Shown here: piece by piece, positions 1 through 6,494 of the stretch
Layout: each line of letters opens with the position of its first letter
Position numbering within the stretch: the stretch's first letter is position 1
IMG/VR virus record: IMGVR_UViG_3300040801_006091
Span: 1-23,633 of that record
Length of the DNA stretch: 23,633 nucleotides
From: a virus
Reading direction: 5' to 3' (one strand)
Translations under genes and position numbers: made by a program
Notes under the pieces: generated by a model
Database searches by the model: none
What the model was told of the DNA's origin: nothing
Seen by the model: the letters and a program-made list of their open reading frames with translations, nothing else

Positions 1-168
1 ATTGAAAAAAATGATTTTAGTTGTCGATCACTTTCATACGGAATCACAAAAGCCGACAAAGAAGATATGAAAATTTTAAAAGAGAAGTGGGGTAAACTTC
101 TTGGAATACAAGAAAATACCAAAGAAATGAGAAACCTTAAAAAAGAATTAGAAAATGAAAACAATTAA
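1..168 (+). CDS. IbrA-like PAPS reductase family protein, C-terminal end (partial)
   Basis: Frame 1 is open from the first base to a TAA at 166-168, giving 55 residues. The tail reads NDFSCRSLSYGITK, then a lysine-rich helix. This resembles the end of IbrA/DUF3440 proteins (PAPS reductase-like, ATP-pyrophosphatase fold), where an N-D-x-x-C-(K/R)-(S/Y)-(L/M) motif lies near the C-terminus. The stop lies 14 nt inside the next gene, an IbrB/ParB-like gene, and an ibrA-ibrB pair is a recurrent arrangement in phages and E. coli genomic islands. Neither the catalytic N-terminus nor the start is in the window, so the family call rests on the short tail plus the neighbour. Confidence 0.5.
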   Translation: MEKNDFSCRSLSYGITKADKEDMKILKEKWGKLLGIQENTKEMRNLKKELENENN

Positions 169-664
169 ATTTCCAGTATTAGACGTTAAATTAGTAGATA
201 TAGATCTAGTTGAAGCAAATGATTACAATCCAAATAGCGTGGCACCACCAGAAATGAAGTTGCTAAAGCTATCAATTGAGGAGGACGGATATACGCAGCC
301 AATTGTCACTTATTTTGATGGCGAAAAATACACTATTGTAGACGGTTTTCACAGGTATAGATGCGCTAAGGAATATTTTAAATTACCACAAGTTCCAGTT
401 GTTGTAATAAACAAAGATATTGACCAGCGTATGGCTTCAACTATTCGCCACAATAGAGCGAGAGGAACACACGCTATTAAAGGAATGAGTGATATTGTTT
501 TATCTTTAACCTCTGGTGGATGGTCTGATTCAGACATCGCAAAACATTTAGGAATGGATGCCGAAGAGGTGTTAAGATTAAAGCAAATCACAGGACTAAA
601 AGAAGCGTTTGCAAATCATGAATTTTCAAAAAGTTGGGAAGAATTTGAATCAAAATTAAAATAA
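155..664 (+). CDS. IbrB-like ParB/sulfiredoxin-domain protein
   Basis: 169 residues. Residues 12-90 form a ParB/Srx-type domain: a short strand, a KLLKLSIEEDGYTQPI helix-turn, then the core VDGFHRYRCAKEY (62-74), equivalent to the ParB GxHR box. A second conserved stretch, HNRARGTH (99-106), is typical of the IbrB branch. Residues about 124-147 look like a helix-turn-helix (SDSDIAKHLGMDAEEVL). In the family this fold can bind or hydrolyse nucleotides and often accompanies PAPS-reductase-like proteins. The exact activity of IbrB is not established; E. coli IbrAB acts as a regulator. The gene overlaps the upstream ibrA-like gene by 14 nt, so the two are probably translationally coupled. Confidence 0.75.
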   Translation: MKTIKFPVLDVKLVDIDLVEANDYNPNSVAPPEMKLLKLSIEEDGYTQPIVTYFDGEKYTIVDGFHRYRCAKEYFKLPQVPVVVINKDIDQRMASTIRHNRARGTHAIKGMSDIVLSLTSGGWSDSDIAKHLGMDAEEVLRLKQITGLKEAFANHEFSKSWEEFESKLK

Positions 665-665
665 T

Positions 666-827
666 ATGCTAGAAAAACTAATCCAAAAAATAAACGAATC
701 AAAACTCTCGCCTGCGGAAATATCCCGCAGGTCGGGAGTTCCAAAAAGCACAATAAGTAAGATTCTAAACGGCATTCAAGAGCCACGAATATCTACTTAT
801 GAAAAGTTAATTAAAGCACTCGAATAG
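666..827 (+). CDS. Small XRE-family helix-turn-helix protein
   Basis: 53 residues, ATG at 666, TAG at 825-827, starting one base after the preceding stop. Almost the whole protein is one Cro/CI-type HTH. Helix 2 is around SPAEISRRSG (15-24), the recognition helix around PKSTISKILNG (26-36), and a closing helix follows at STYEKLIKAL. It has no oligomerisation or peptidase domain, so it is either a minimal Cro-like regulator or an accessory DNA-binding protein of the early operon. It is the last + strand gene before the convergent lysis genes; only 15 bases separate its stop from the amidase stop. Confidence 0.8.
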   Translation: MLEKLIQKINESKLSPAEISRRSGVPKSTISKILNGIQEPRISTYEKLIKALE

Positions 828-842
828 GGTCCTTTTTTATAT

Positions 843-1268
843 CTAAGAATATTCATCCGCAGCATCAAATCTAGGACATATCTTAGTCCACTCATCTGGC
901 TGAATTATTCCGTCACCGTCTAGGTCTTTCGATAAATCTCTATGCCCTAGAATTTCAGCATCAGGAAACATTGATTTCATAACCTTAACAACAGCAAGCA
1001 TCGACTCCTTTTGTTCGTCTGTTCTATCGTCTTTATGTTTTCCTCCAATATAGCTAATATGAATAGAGTTAGCGTTATATCCGGCAACACCATTTGAAGG
1101 CTTTTCAATAGGTTGTAAGTTGTGAATCTTTCCATCCGATTCGATTAAAAAATGATATCCTGGATTCCTCCATCCAAGACGTTCTTTCCAAAATCTTTTG
1201 ATTGATTCAACAGTAGCTTTTTGACTTGTAGCCGTACAATGGCATACTATGTATTTTATTGATCTCAT
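843..1268 (-). CDS. N-acetylmuramoyl-L-alanine amidase (endolysin)
   Basis: 141 residues, amidase_2/PGRP type; it should cleave the lactyl-amide bond of peptidoglycan at lysis. Likely zinc ligands are His10 (in CHCTAT), His109 (in LGHRDLS) and Cys131 (in ICPRFD), the arrangement of the T7 lysozyme class. Between His109 and Cys131 lies an EF-hand-like loop at 115-126 (D-x-D-x-D-G-x-I-x-x-x-E), so calcium binding is plausible. There is no signal peptide, so export should depend on a holin. Its start overlaps the holin-like gene by 4 nt (ATGA), making it the last gene of the lysis cassette. The length is normal for compact phage amidases of this phylum. Confidence 0.88.
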   Translation of the reverse strand: MRSIKYIVCHCTATSQKATVESIKRFWKERLGWRNPGYHFLIESDGKIHNLQPIEKPSNGVAGYNANSIHISYIGGKHKDDRTDEQKESMLAVVKVMKSMFPDAEILGHRDLSKDLDGDGIIQPDEWTKICPRFDAADEYS

Positions 1269-1483
1269 TTATTCCGTATTTTATCGACTACCGTTAACGC
1301 CAATGTTCCGCCACCTAACCCAAGGAAGCCGTAGAAAACACTGATAGCGTAAATGTTCACTTCAGGAACTGCGATAATGTACCAACCGACAGCGATCGCA
1401 TTAATGAATGATACTAATGTAGTCAATGATTTTCTTGACCATTTACCTTCTGGGCTTTTTAAAGTGTCGTTAATTAATTTCAA
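1265..1483 (-). CDS. Putative holin (two membrane segments)
   Basis: 72 residues. Two hydrophobic segments, about 20-39 and 43-65, are joined by a short loop with prolines and acids. The N-terminus is charged and the C-terminus short and basic (VDKIRNK). This matches a class II-type holin, which would permeabilise the inner membrane and release the amidase. It overlaps the amidase start and its own upstream neighbour by 4 nt each, so all three are translationally coupled. No holin family is recognisable from sequence alone; the call rests on topology and position. Confidence 0.6.
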   Translation of the reverse strand: MKLINDTLKSPEGKWSRKSLTTLVSFINAIAVGWYIIAVPEVNIYAISVFYGFLGLGGGTLALTVVDKIRNK

Positions 1484-1758
1484 ACCGATTCTTTTAATTG
1501 GTTAAGTTCAGCTTCGTGAACTGCTAATATTTTGCTATTTTGAATCTGTGCTTTTGTTACTTCATTGAGCAAATGCGCATGATCGTTAAGTCTTTGATCT
1601 GTTATTCGTTGATCTTTTTTATACCACGCCACCAATATCAGCACGATCAGAGAAAAACAGAACACGATAACGCCTGCGATAATTAATAATGGCACGTAGT
1701 TACCTTGCCCTGATTGCTCAATGATTTGCCGTATCTCCTCTACTTGGCTCTCTTTCAT
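1480..1758 (-). CDS. Single-pass membrane protein with coiled coil (lysis cassette)
   Basis: 92 residues. A short N-terminal amphipathic helix precedes one strong membrane segment (about 21-46), then a charged helical region (about 47-92) with heptad-like spacing. The topology recalls i-spanin-like or holin-accessory proteins, and the place just upstream of the holin-like gene supports a lysis role. A direct spanin claim is not safe because no o-spanin lipoprotein is visible in this cassette. It could instead be a second holin. It overlaps the next gene by 4 nt. Confidence 0.5.
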   Translation of the reverse strand: MKESQVEEIRQIIEQSGQGNYVPLLIIAGVIVFCFSLIVLILVAWYKKDQRITDQRLNDHAHLLNEVTKAQIQNSKILAVHEAELNQLKESV

Positions 1759-1763
1759 TACAA

Positions 1764-1970
1764 TTAAATCTTTTCTTTTTCTTGTTCTTCTTCCCAGTCT
1801 AGATATTCGGCTGGCGGTTTTTCAGACCAAAAAAAGCCGTCTTTCTCGAAATCATGATTATTTTCATCCATAACTTCACCATCTGGAAATTCTACTTTAT
1901 AATACCGATTCCAAATAACTTGTTCTTCATCGTTTTCATCAGTATAGAAACTCTTTTTATATATGTTCAT
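1764..1970 (-). CDS. Small acidic hypothetical protein
   Basis: 68 residues, strongly acidic, rich in aromatics and glutamate (FYTDENDEEQV near the start, EEEQEKEKI at the end). No membrane segment or recognisable domain. It sits tightly between the large terminator-fibre protein (14 nt) and the lysis genes (5 nt), so it is part of the late transcript. Small acidic proteins next to a fibre gene can be fibre chaperones, but nothing in the sequence shows that here. Confidence 0.6.
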   Translation of the reverse strand: MNIYKKSFYTDENDEEQVIWNRYYKVEFPDGEVMDENNHDFEKDGFFWSEKPPAEYLDWEEEQEKEKI

Positions 1971-1984
1971 TTTTATTTTATTTT

Positions 1985-3871
1985 TTAACTGTAAGCTACT
2001 GTATATCCTTTATTAGTAAATACTGAAACGTCTTGTCCGTTTACAAATAATGGTAAAGTAATTGTTTGTGCACCATTTGCAGTACCTAATGAATCGCCTA
2101 AATCTTGTAAATATTGACCTGATATTTGTGTATCTGATATATCAAAACCCACTCTCATATTAGGTAGAATTAATTCTTTAAGCGAATAACAATTCAAAAA
2201 TGCTTGAAAACTACCAGTTACTCCGCTCATATCACCACTGAATATTACTTTAGGTAATGAACTACAATTGCTGAATATCCTAAAAATTATCGTCACATTA
2301 GTGTCAATATAGATAATTCCTACTCTTCTTAGATAACTACAATTACTGAAAACATCTTGCATATTGCTATTTTTACTAAGGGTAACATCACCAACTACCT
2401 GTATTCTTGAATTCACAAAAGCACCAAATCCTTCAACCGTTACATTTCCAATTTCAGATATTAATGAACCATTAAACATTTGTGAAGTTACTTCTATATT
2501 ATTTAATACATTACCACTATTATCTCTAATGTCACCAGTTTCTTGTAGAATTAAATTACCATCATATACACCAGCTTCATACTCCAAAACTCGTAAAGCC
2601 TTAGAAAATCTCCAAGCTGACGCAGCGTTACCTGTCATTACACCAGTTATCCATATTCTTTCTAATTTTTTAGCTTCTAAATTTTGAAATGAAGTAACGT
2701 AAAGTCTAGGACTATCTATAAAAACAGGTACGATATTCAATCTTACATCTAACCAATTCTGCGTGAGATTACTATTGAAATTAGATAAATTACTTGTAGG
2801 TGCTGATATATTAAATTTGCCCATTCTACCATCAAATTCAACGTCAACCAAGACCATTTTGTAGTTGTAGCCATTTTCATCAACCAATATATCACTATTC
2901 ACTGCTGAATAATCATAGGTGTACTCATAGCTATTTAAACCACTTTCAATTGTACCATCACCCCAGTCAACCGTAAAACTTTCTTGCGCTGTTAATTTAA
3001 CAGTTTTAAAACCGTATTCATATACTGCATATAGACCAACAAACCTAAACTCATCTGTTGCAATTTCTGGTATATCTAACCAATCTGGATTTCTATTCCA
3101 CCAAGTGTTTAATGTAACATCATCATCACTTCTATTTGTAATCTCTAATTTTTCACCTTCTTGATTTAATAAATTGAAATTTTGAATACCACCGCTTTCA
3201 ATTGATTCTGTTAATTCATTTGTGTTAATTGTTACAGTTACAGGATCACAAGATGCGGGAGGAATTGGGGCATTATTTCCTGAAAAAACATATCCCTCAT
3301 CTGTATTACCAATTAACACAGATGTATCATAGCCGTCAATTAAATTGAGTGATTTAACCTCAACTGATTCTGGTATACGTACCTGAAACTCTAAACGCCC
3401 CATTACAGAGGTTGTGGAATCCTTATTGTTTGATGGCTCTGCAAATGTAATTCCGTTTACTTGGACCCGTTCAACAGATGGACGTTGCCAACCTAACGTT
3501 ATGTATTTACTATCTGAAAGTATTGCCTGACAAACACCAACTAAACGCTGTAATTTTTGAAATGCTAATTCATCCGCTCTATCGTTTCCAGTGTAATTTG
3601 CTTGCGTATAAACGTCAATATGATAAATGTATGTTCCATCTTGTGTGATCGTGGTGAACATATTATAATCACCACGCGCAAGCATAACGTTTACCAATGG
3701 CAGTTCGGTGTCCTTTACTGGAACAAAACGTTCAGTTTGAATCGTAGCGTTTAAATCTGAATTCCCAGTTAGTGTTGCCTGTGATGTTAGTTCAATTGCT
3801 AAAATGTTAGCAATACGATCACGAACTAATTCAAAATTCCTTTGCGATATTGGGTTAACAATCTCTGCCAT
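1985..3871 (-). CDS. Tail terminator-like domain fused to BspA-type repeat adhesin domain
   Basis: 628 residues, apparently two proteins in one. Residues about 10-170 resemble a phage tail terminator/completion protein: an N-terminal helix, then LPLVNVMLARGDY, YIYHIDVYTQ, a helix with a conserved Leu pattern, and a closing GRLEFQVRIPES strand. A linker (about 171-215) leads to a beta-rich part containing VDWGDGT (301-307), a motif seen in BspA/DUF285-type surface proteins. Three repeats of period 25 follow (F508, F533 and F558, each followed by x-N-C-x-x-L) and a C-terminal KGYTVAYS. BspA-like repeats usually mediate binding to surfaces, so the C-terminal part is probably a receptor-binding or decoration domain. 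The gene lies at the end of the head/neck cluster, where a terminator would be expected. Confidence 0.6.
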   Translation of the reverse strand: MAEIVNPISQRNFELVRDRIANILAIELTSQATLTGNSDLNATIQTERFVPVKDTELPLVNVMLARGDYNMFTTITQDGTYIYHIDVYTQANYTGNDRADELAFQKLQRLVGVCQAILSDSKYITLGWQRPSVERVQVNGITFAEPSNNKDSTTSVMGRLEFQVRIPESVEVKSLNLIDGYDTSVLIGNTDEGYVFSGNNAPIPPASCDPVTVTINTNELTESIESGGIQNFNLLNQEGEKLEITNRSDDDVTLNTWWNRNPDWLDIPEIATDEFRFVGLYAVYEYGFKTVKLTAQESFTVDWGDGTIESGLNSYEYTYDYSAVNSDILVDENGYNYKMVLVDVEFDGRMGKFNISAPTSNLSNFNSNLTQNWLDVRLNIVPVFIDSPRLYVTSFQNLEAKKLERIWITGVMTGNAASAWRFSKALRVLEYEAGVYDGNLILQETGDIRDNSGNVLNNIEVTSQMFNGSLISEIGNVTVEGFGAFVNSRIQVVGDVTLSKNSNMQDVFSNCSYLRRVGIIYIDTNVTIIFRIFSNCSSLPKVIFSGDMSGVTGSFQAFLNCYSLKELILPNMRVGFDISDTQISGQYLQDLGDSLGTANGAQTITLPLFVNGQDVSVFTNKGYTVAYS

Positions 3872-3872
3872 A

Positions 3873-4253
3873 TTAGTCTTTTTGTGCTAAAATAAGTACA
3901 GTCATCCCGAGTGTTTCATCTGGGTAATTTTCTCTCACAACATAGCTACGCGTAATACCTGAAGCATCAGCAACCGTTACCGAATGACCTAAATAAGTAA
4001 CATCATTTTTTGCATTCGTATAGGAATAGATCAAATTTGCCTCCTCGATTTTCTCATTGGCCACCGCAATGCTAGATATCCGGACGTTCGTTTCAACGCC
4101 TTCAGGTGTGTATGCTGTATTGTGCTTGGTGTGCAAAACATTCACTTCAGCGATTTCACCCGCCAAATCCGTAAACGTAGCGGGAACAGCAAAATCAGTT
4201 GCTTTGCTCGTTATCGTTTGCATATCTTTTCGGCTGCGTTCTGTTAGACTCAT
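3873..4253 (-). CDS. Putative neck / head-closure protein
   Basis: 126 residues; mixed beta-rich protein with no recognised motif. An N-terminal helix (SLTERSRKDMQTI) is followed by alternating strands, including VRISSIAVANEKIEEAN and GHSVTVADASGITRSYVV. The place between the capsid cluster and the terminator-like protein suggests a head-completion or stopper role (equivalent to lambda gpFII), but that is inference from order. Its start shares an ATGA with the stop of the 44-residue gene upstream, and its stop lies one base before the start of the terminator-like gene. Confidence 0.5.
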   Translation of the reverse strand: MSLTERSRKDMQTITSKATDFAVPATFTDLAGEIAEVNVLHTKHNTAYTPEGVETNVRISSIAVANEKIEEANLIYSYTNAKNDVTYLGHSVTVADASGITRSYVVRENYPDETLGMTVLILAQKD

Positions 4254-4384
4254 TGACCTCTACGTATTACGTTTAAATACCAACCGTTAACAACTACATT
4301 GCAGGTCTTATCAGATTTAACTTTCAACTCTGCGGGGTTATTAAGCGTAAAATAATTGCCTTCAATGTAAATTTTATCTGCCAT
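4250..4384 (-). CDS. 44-residue late protein, unknown
   Basis: ATG at 4384-4382, TGA at 4252-4250 overlapping the next ATG (ATGA, 4 nt). The product runs from MADKIYIEGNYFTL to VIRRGQ. It looks like a small beta-hairpin protein with a conserved-looking NGWYLNV segment near the end. It is believable because it fills the gap between the terminator hairpin and the next gene and is coupled to that gene by the stop/start overlap used throughout this operon. No function is recognisable. Confidence 0.65.
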   Translation of the reverse strand: MADKIYIEGNYFTLNNPAELKVKSDKTCNVVVNGWYLNVIRRGQ

Positions 4385-4399
4385 GGTGTTTGTTTTTAC

Positions 4400-4432
4400 A
4401 AAAAAACCGAATAATTCTCACTATTCGGTTTT
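4400..4432 (-). terminator. Rho-independent terminator within the head unit
   Basis: Perfect 11-bp inverted repeat: arms 4403-4413 and 4422-4432 (AAAACCGAATA / TATTCGGTTTT) with an 8-nt loop. On the - strand the stem runs into seven T (4406-4400). It lies between the HeH-protein gene and the 44-residue gene, so it probably lowers expression of the neck, fibre and lysis genes relative to the capsid genes. Confidence 0.7.
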
Positions 4433-4455
4433 AATAATACTGTGATTAATGTGAG

Positions 4456-4797
4456 TTATTTAAGTAATTCGTATAACTCTGCTTTTTTCGCTAATGGATT
4501 AAATGATATTTCACGCTCTTTTAGGATCGCTATAATATCATCTTTATTGTAGCTTCCTATTGGTTTGATTTCACCCGTTTCTTCCTCCTTAGTTTCTTCT
4601 TCAGATTCAACCTCCTCAGTTTCTTCAACTTTAGGCTCCTCTTTATCCTTCCATTTAAGTTCCTTAAGGAAACCCATTTCAACAAGTGTTTCAGCGTTGC
4701 CGCTCGGGAACATATCTTCAGTTACTTCAGCGCCCTTTTCATGCGTCTTATTTCCGAAACCTCCAACGTTTCCTTTGATTACTTTATATCTTTTCAT
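4456..4797 (-). CDS. HeH/LEM-domain protein downstream of the capsid gene
   Basis: 113 residues in three parts: an N-terminal globular piece (1-48), a very acidic glutamate-rich linker (51-77), and a C-terminal HeH/LEM-like helix-extended-loop-helix (82-113: YNKDDIIAILKEREISFNP, then a second helix). HeH domains occur in phage proteins encoded beside head genes and are thought to bind DNA or protein partners. This one may help head completion or packaging, comparable in position to lambda FI, though no sequence evidence shows homology. It follows the capsid gene after a stem-loop. Confidence 0.7.
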   Translation of the reverse strand: MKRYKVIKGNVGGFGNKTHEKGAEVTEDMFPSGNAETLVEMGFLKELKWKDKEEPKVEETEEVESEEETKEEETGEIKPIGSYNKDDIIAILKEREISFNPLAKKAELYELLK

Positions 4798-4818
4798 GAC
4801 TGCGTATATTTAGTTGAA

Positions 4819-4846
4819 TTAAGGGGGTGTATTTCAACCCCCTTAA
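4819..4846 (-). terminator. Stem-loop directly after the major capsid gene
   Basis: Perfect 10-bp inverted repeat TTAAGGGGGT / ACCCCCTTAA (4819-4828, 4837-4846) with an 8-nt loop, starting six bases after the capsid stop codon. The GC-rich stem is striking in this AT-rich sequence. On the - strand it is followed by TTCAACTAAATATA, not a clean T-run. It may therefore act as a leaky terminator or as a 3' stabiliser that raises capsid mRNA. Confidence 0.6.
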
Positions 4847-4851
4847 TAAAA

Positions 4852-6036
4852 TTAGTTCAATACCGTTACCGTGTAAAGTTGGTCAATCGCTACTGGGATT
4901 GCAACTGGTGCGGATTTAATGTGTATCTCATGTGCCGTTTTCTTACGATCCATAAACTCCTGTACTAAATATGCGCCTCTTTGTGGAATAGTTCCGTTCT
5001 CAATGAGTTGAGGAACAGCAGCATAAGCCAATGTAAATTTCGGAGATTCAGGCATTACAATAACTTTCTTAGGGTCAATGTAAGGCGTTGATGTTCCCGA
5101 TGCATTATCGTAATACTCTGGGTATGTCCATAAATTAACCTTGTAAGCTCCACAAGACAATTGACCGTGAAGTGTTGCGCCAACAGCATTACGTTGTGGT
5201 TCTCTTATGTTCATTAGGTCATAATCCCGAACGTCTCCACGCTCTTTGATGATATCGTTGTTAATAAGCGCGTTTAAGGCCTCACCACCTAAGATAGAAT
5301 TAAACGTTCCTCCTTGTGATTTACCTTTTTGTCGGATAAATTCACATCCAGTTCTAATTACAGCGGATGGATCAACCGTGTTTACACTGAAATCATTAGC
5401 AGCGTTGTATGCTACAATAGAGGCTGCCTTACGTTTAAAGTCAATATCAGTATTACTATTCAAGGTAATTATACCCGTCTGCATGATCTGAGCACATTGA
5501 AGTTCAACAGCACGTTCAATTTTATTTTGAAGCTCCATTAAGTCCTCAGCAAGTTCAGCCGTCATTTCAGCAAAATACGTTGTGTTCCCTTCAGCTAATG
5601 CCGTGATAACTTGATCGTACAATCTGTGATCGTTTGCCGTCAAATATTCATGGTACAATGGCGGTACGAATAATTTTTCACTTGACTTATCGAACGTATT
5701 TCTGTTACCGTCAGAGTATCGTACAACGTCAGTTGCGACCTTTTCCGTTCCTCTACGTACAGCAATAGAAACCTCTTTCGTCATACTCTCAACTGGAGTA
5801 AAGAACGATCTCAAAAACGAGGTTACCGTTGTTTTTTCCTTATAAACAGAAATCAATCCTTTCGTAAATATACCACGCGCATCCTGTACTGGAATATTAA
5901 ACAACACCCCAGACGGCGCGAAATGATATGCAAGCGCTCCGAGCCCTAAAAGACCTAGAGAAACCTCCAATGAGTATTCACCAGCAAATGGCGCCACACA
6001 AAGGATAGTTAGTAATAATGCGAATAAACTTTTCAT
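4852..6036 (-). CDS. Major capsid protein (lambda gpE-like)
   Basis: 394 residues. The body (about 60-394) fits lambda gpE-type capsid proteins: an FTPVESMTKEVSIAVRRGTE strand near the N-arm, a long helix around DLMELQNKIERAVELQCAQI, and C-terminal beta segments with KVIVMPESP. Position supports it: directly downstream of the decoration protein and protease/scaffold. Residues 1-44 are unusual for a capsid protein: a signal-like hydrophobic run (MKSLFALLLTILCVAPFA) and a second hydrophobic stretch at 26-40. No other in-frame Met occurs before residue 85, so this start is the only one compatible with the fold. The N-terminal part may be removed during maturation. Confidence 0.85.
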   Translation of the reverse strand: MKSLFALLLTILCVAPFAGEYSLEVSLGLLGLGALAYHFAPSGVLFNIPVQDARGIFTKGLISVYKEKTTVTSFLRSFFTPVESMTKEVSIAVRRGTEKVATDVVRYSDGNRNTFDKSSEKLFVPPLYHEYLTANDHRLYDQVITALAEGNTTYFAEMTAELAEDLMELQNKIERAVELQCAQIMQTGIITLNSNTDIDFKRKAASIVAYNAANDFSVNTVDPSAVIRTGCEFIRQKGKSQGGTFNSILGGEALNALINNDIIKERGDVRDYDLMNIREPQRNAVGATLHGQLSCGAYKVNLWTYPEYYDNASGTSTPYIDPKKVIVMPESPKFTLAYAAVPQLIENGTIPQRGAYLVQEFMDRKKTAHEIHIKSAPVAIPVAIDQLYTVTVLN

Positions 6037-6048
6037 TTTCCTACTTTT

Positions 6049-6492
6049 TTATTGGTTATCGTAACTCGTCATTGACGTAGAAGCTACTAAATTGATTCCT
6101 ACTGTATCACCTTCGATACGATCTCTCAATTGACGGCCACTTACAACGGTGTCAAGATCATCAGATCCATCAAAAATGATTTTATCTTCGGCGACATCTC
6201 CCTCATTACAATAAGTAAGAGTTACAGTAGCGCCGTTAGCAACTGTAATGTTATGAGATAGAATTCCAACAGGTATATTACTGTCGTCAGTCGCTCCAGA
6301 TGCAAGAGGCAAAAGTTTACCAGATGCCGAAATACGACCTAAAAGCGTTCCCGCCTCCAAATCTACTGATGATCCTGTTGAATTCGTATATTCCGCAGTG
6401 CTGTATCGATTACAACCTAAGAATATGATACTATTATCGTAATCAGTGTGTAACTGATTTGATGTTTGATTTACTGTCGTTCCTGTACTCAT
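6049..6492 (-). CDS. Head decoration protein (lambda gpD-like)
   Basis: 147 residues, beta-rich, with the pattern of HDPD-type decoration proteins: a disordered N-terminus, then LEAGTLLGRISASGKLLPLA, then NIPVGILSHNI and TVTLTYCNEGDV. Such trimers bind the outside of the expanded head and stabilise it. It is encoded between protease/scaffold and major capsid protein, the classic lambda C-D-E order. Spacing to neighbours is 2 and 12 nt. Confidence 0.82.
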   Translation of the reverse strand: MSTGTTVNQTSNQLHTDYDNSIIFLGCNRYSTAEYTNSTGSSVDLEAGTLLGRISASGKLLPLASGATDDSNIPVGILSHNITVANGATVTLTYCNEGDVAEDKIIFDGSDDLDTVVSGRQLRDRIEGDTVGINLVASTSMTSYDNQ

Positions 6493-6494
6493 GA

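Noticed and set aside
2364-2687. 107-codon + strand frame inside the terminator/BspA-repeat gene
   Set aside because: Antisense shadow of a continuous 628-residue protein with clear repeats.
4057-4290. + strand frame antisense to the neck-protein gene
   Set aside because: Shadow of the real - strand gene, which has operon-like overlaps on both sides.
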